Of a DNA stretch of 32,651 bases, positions 32,605 to 32,651 are shown piece by piece. Below the pieces are notes generated by a model that saw only the letters and a list, made by a program, of their open reading frames with translations, did not search any database and was not told the origin of the DNA. The stretch's first letter is position 1; each line of letters starts with the position of its first letter. The stretch comes from an uncultured Caryophanales bacterium (lineage in GTDB: Bacteria > Bacillota_I > Bacilli_A > RF39 > UBA660), in contig CALYOH010000007.1 of NCBI GenBank assembly GCA_945228905.1, positions 1-32,651 of the forward strand, read 5' to 3'. A program made the position numbers and the translations under genes.

Positions 32605-32651
32605 CTGTCTCTTATACACATCTCCGAGCCCACGAGACCTCTCTACATCTC
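32605..32651. other. Untrimmed Illumina Nextera i7-side adapter
   Basis: Library sequence: mosaic end CTGTCTCTTATACACATCT (32605-32623), CCGAGCCCACGAGAC (32624-32638), an index CTCTCTAC (N707 as I recall) and the first bases of P7. Native sequence ends at 32604. Confidence 0.98.

Overview
The window is a strongly A+T-rich bacterial contig with dense, short-spaced genes, AGGAGG/AGGTGAT-type ribosome binding sites and standard stop codons. The gene set (mraZ-rsmH-ftsL-PBP, murG-murB-divIB, ftsA-ftsZ, yqeG-yqeH, tmcAL, gmk, pyk, polA-mutM, lexA with a divergent small SOS gene) points to a Gram-positive-type member of the Bacillota. It is probably an uncultured, host-associated, low-GC lineage on the Bacilli side, but the sequence alone does not settle a finer rank. 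The outermost bases are not genomic: bases 1-46 and 32605-32651 are Illumina Nextera adapter plus index sequence, so the native insert is 47-32604 and both edge genes are cut.

Layout. (1) 47-3309, minus strand: start of a division/cell-wall (dcw) cluster, mraZ-rsmH-ftsL-PBP, with a promoter and three MraZ-box-like repeats; the PBP is truncated by the contig edge. (2) 3311-8365, minus: yqeG-yqeH (HAD phosphatase and ribosome-assembly GTPase), an anchored polysaccharide deacetylase with three Ig-like repeats, and a VanZ-like/flippase pair, separated by clear terminators and promoters. (3) 8366-10822: murE (minus) and an arginase (plus) diverging from back-to-back promoters. (4) 10837-11352: a decayed IS3/IS150-like element between the convergent arginase and ftsZ genes. 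(5) 11364-22309, minus: murG-murB-divIB, a terminator, then four genes (three GT-C-like membrane proteins and a flavin oxidoreductase), then ftsA-ftsZ. The four-gene block sits where divIB is normally followed directly by ftsA. (6) 22394-24598, plus: tmcAL-gmk and a two-helix membrane protein. (7) 24611-30716, minus: polA-mutM-GH25 lysozyme, then pyk. (8) 30742-31775: an SOS divergon, with lexA on plus and, on minus, a 49-residue one-helix membrane protein whose promoter carries a LexA-box-like palindrome in its spacer. (9) 31790-32604, minus: the 3' part of an unidentified protein whose reading frame stays open to the insert edge.

Most genes serve envelope growth and division: precursor synthesis (MurE, MurG, MurB), septal synthesis (PBP, FtsL, DivIB, FtsA, FtsZ), glycan export or modification (flippase, deacetylase, GT-C cassette), wall cleavage (GH25) and its control by DNA damage (LexA and the small divergent protein). 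The points most worth following are the SOS-regulated mini-protein with its structured 3' region, the glycan-type cassette inside the division cluster, and the MurE with mixed substrate motifs beside an arginase. No tRNA, rRNA or CRISPR array was seen.
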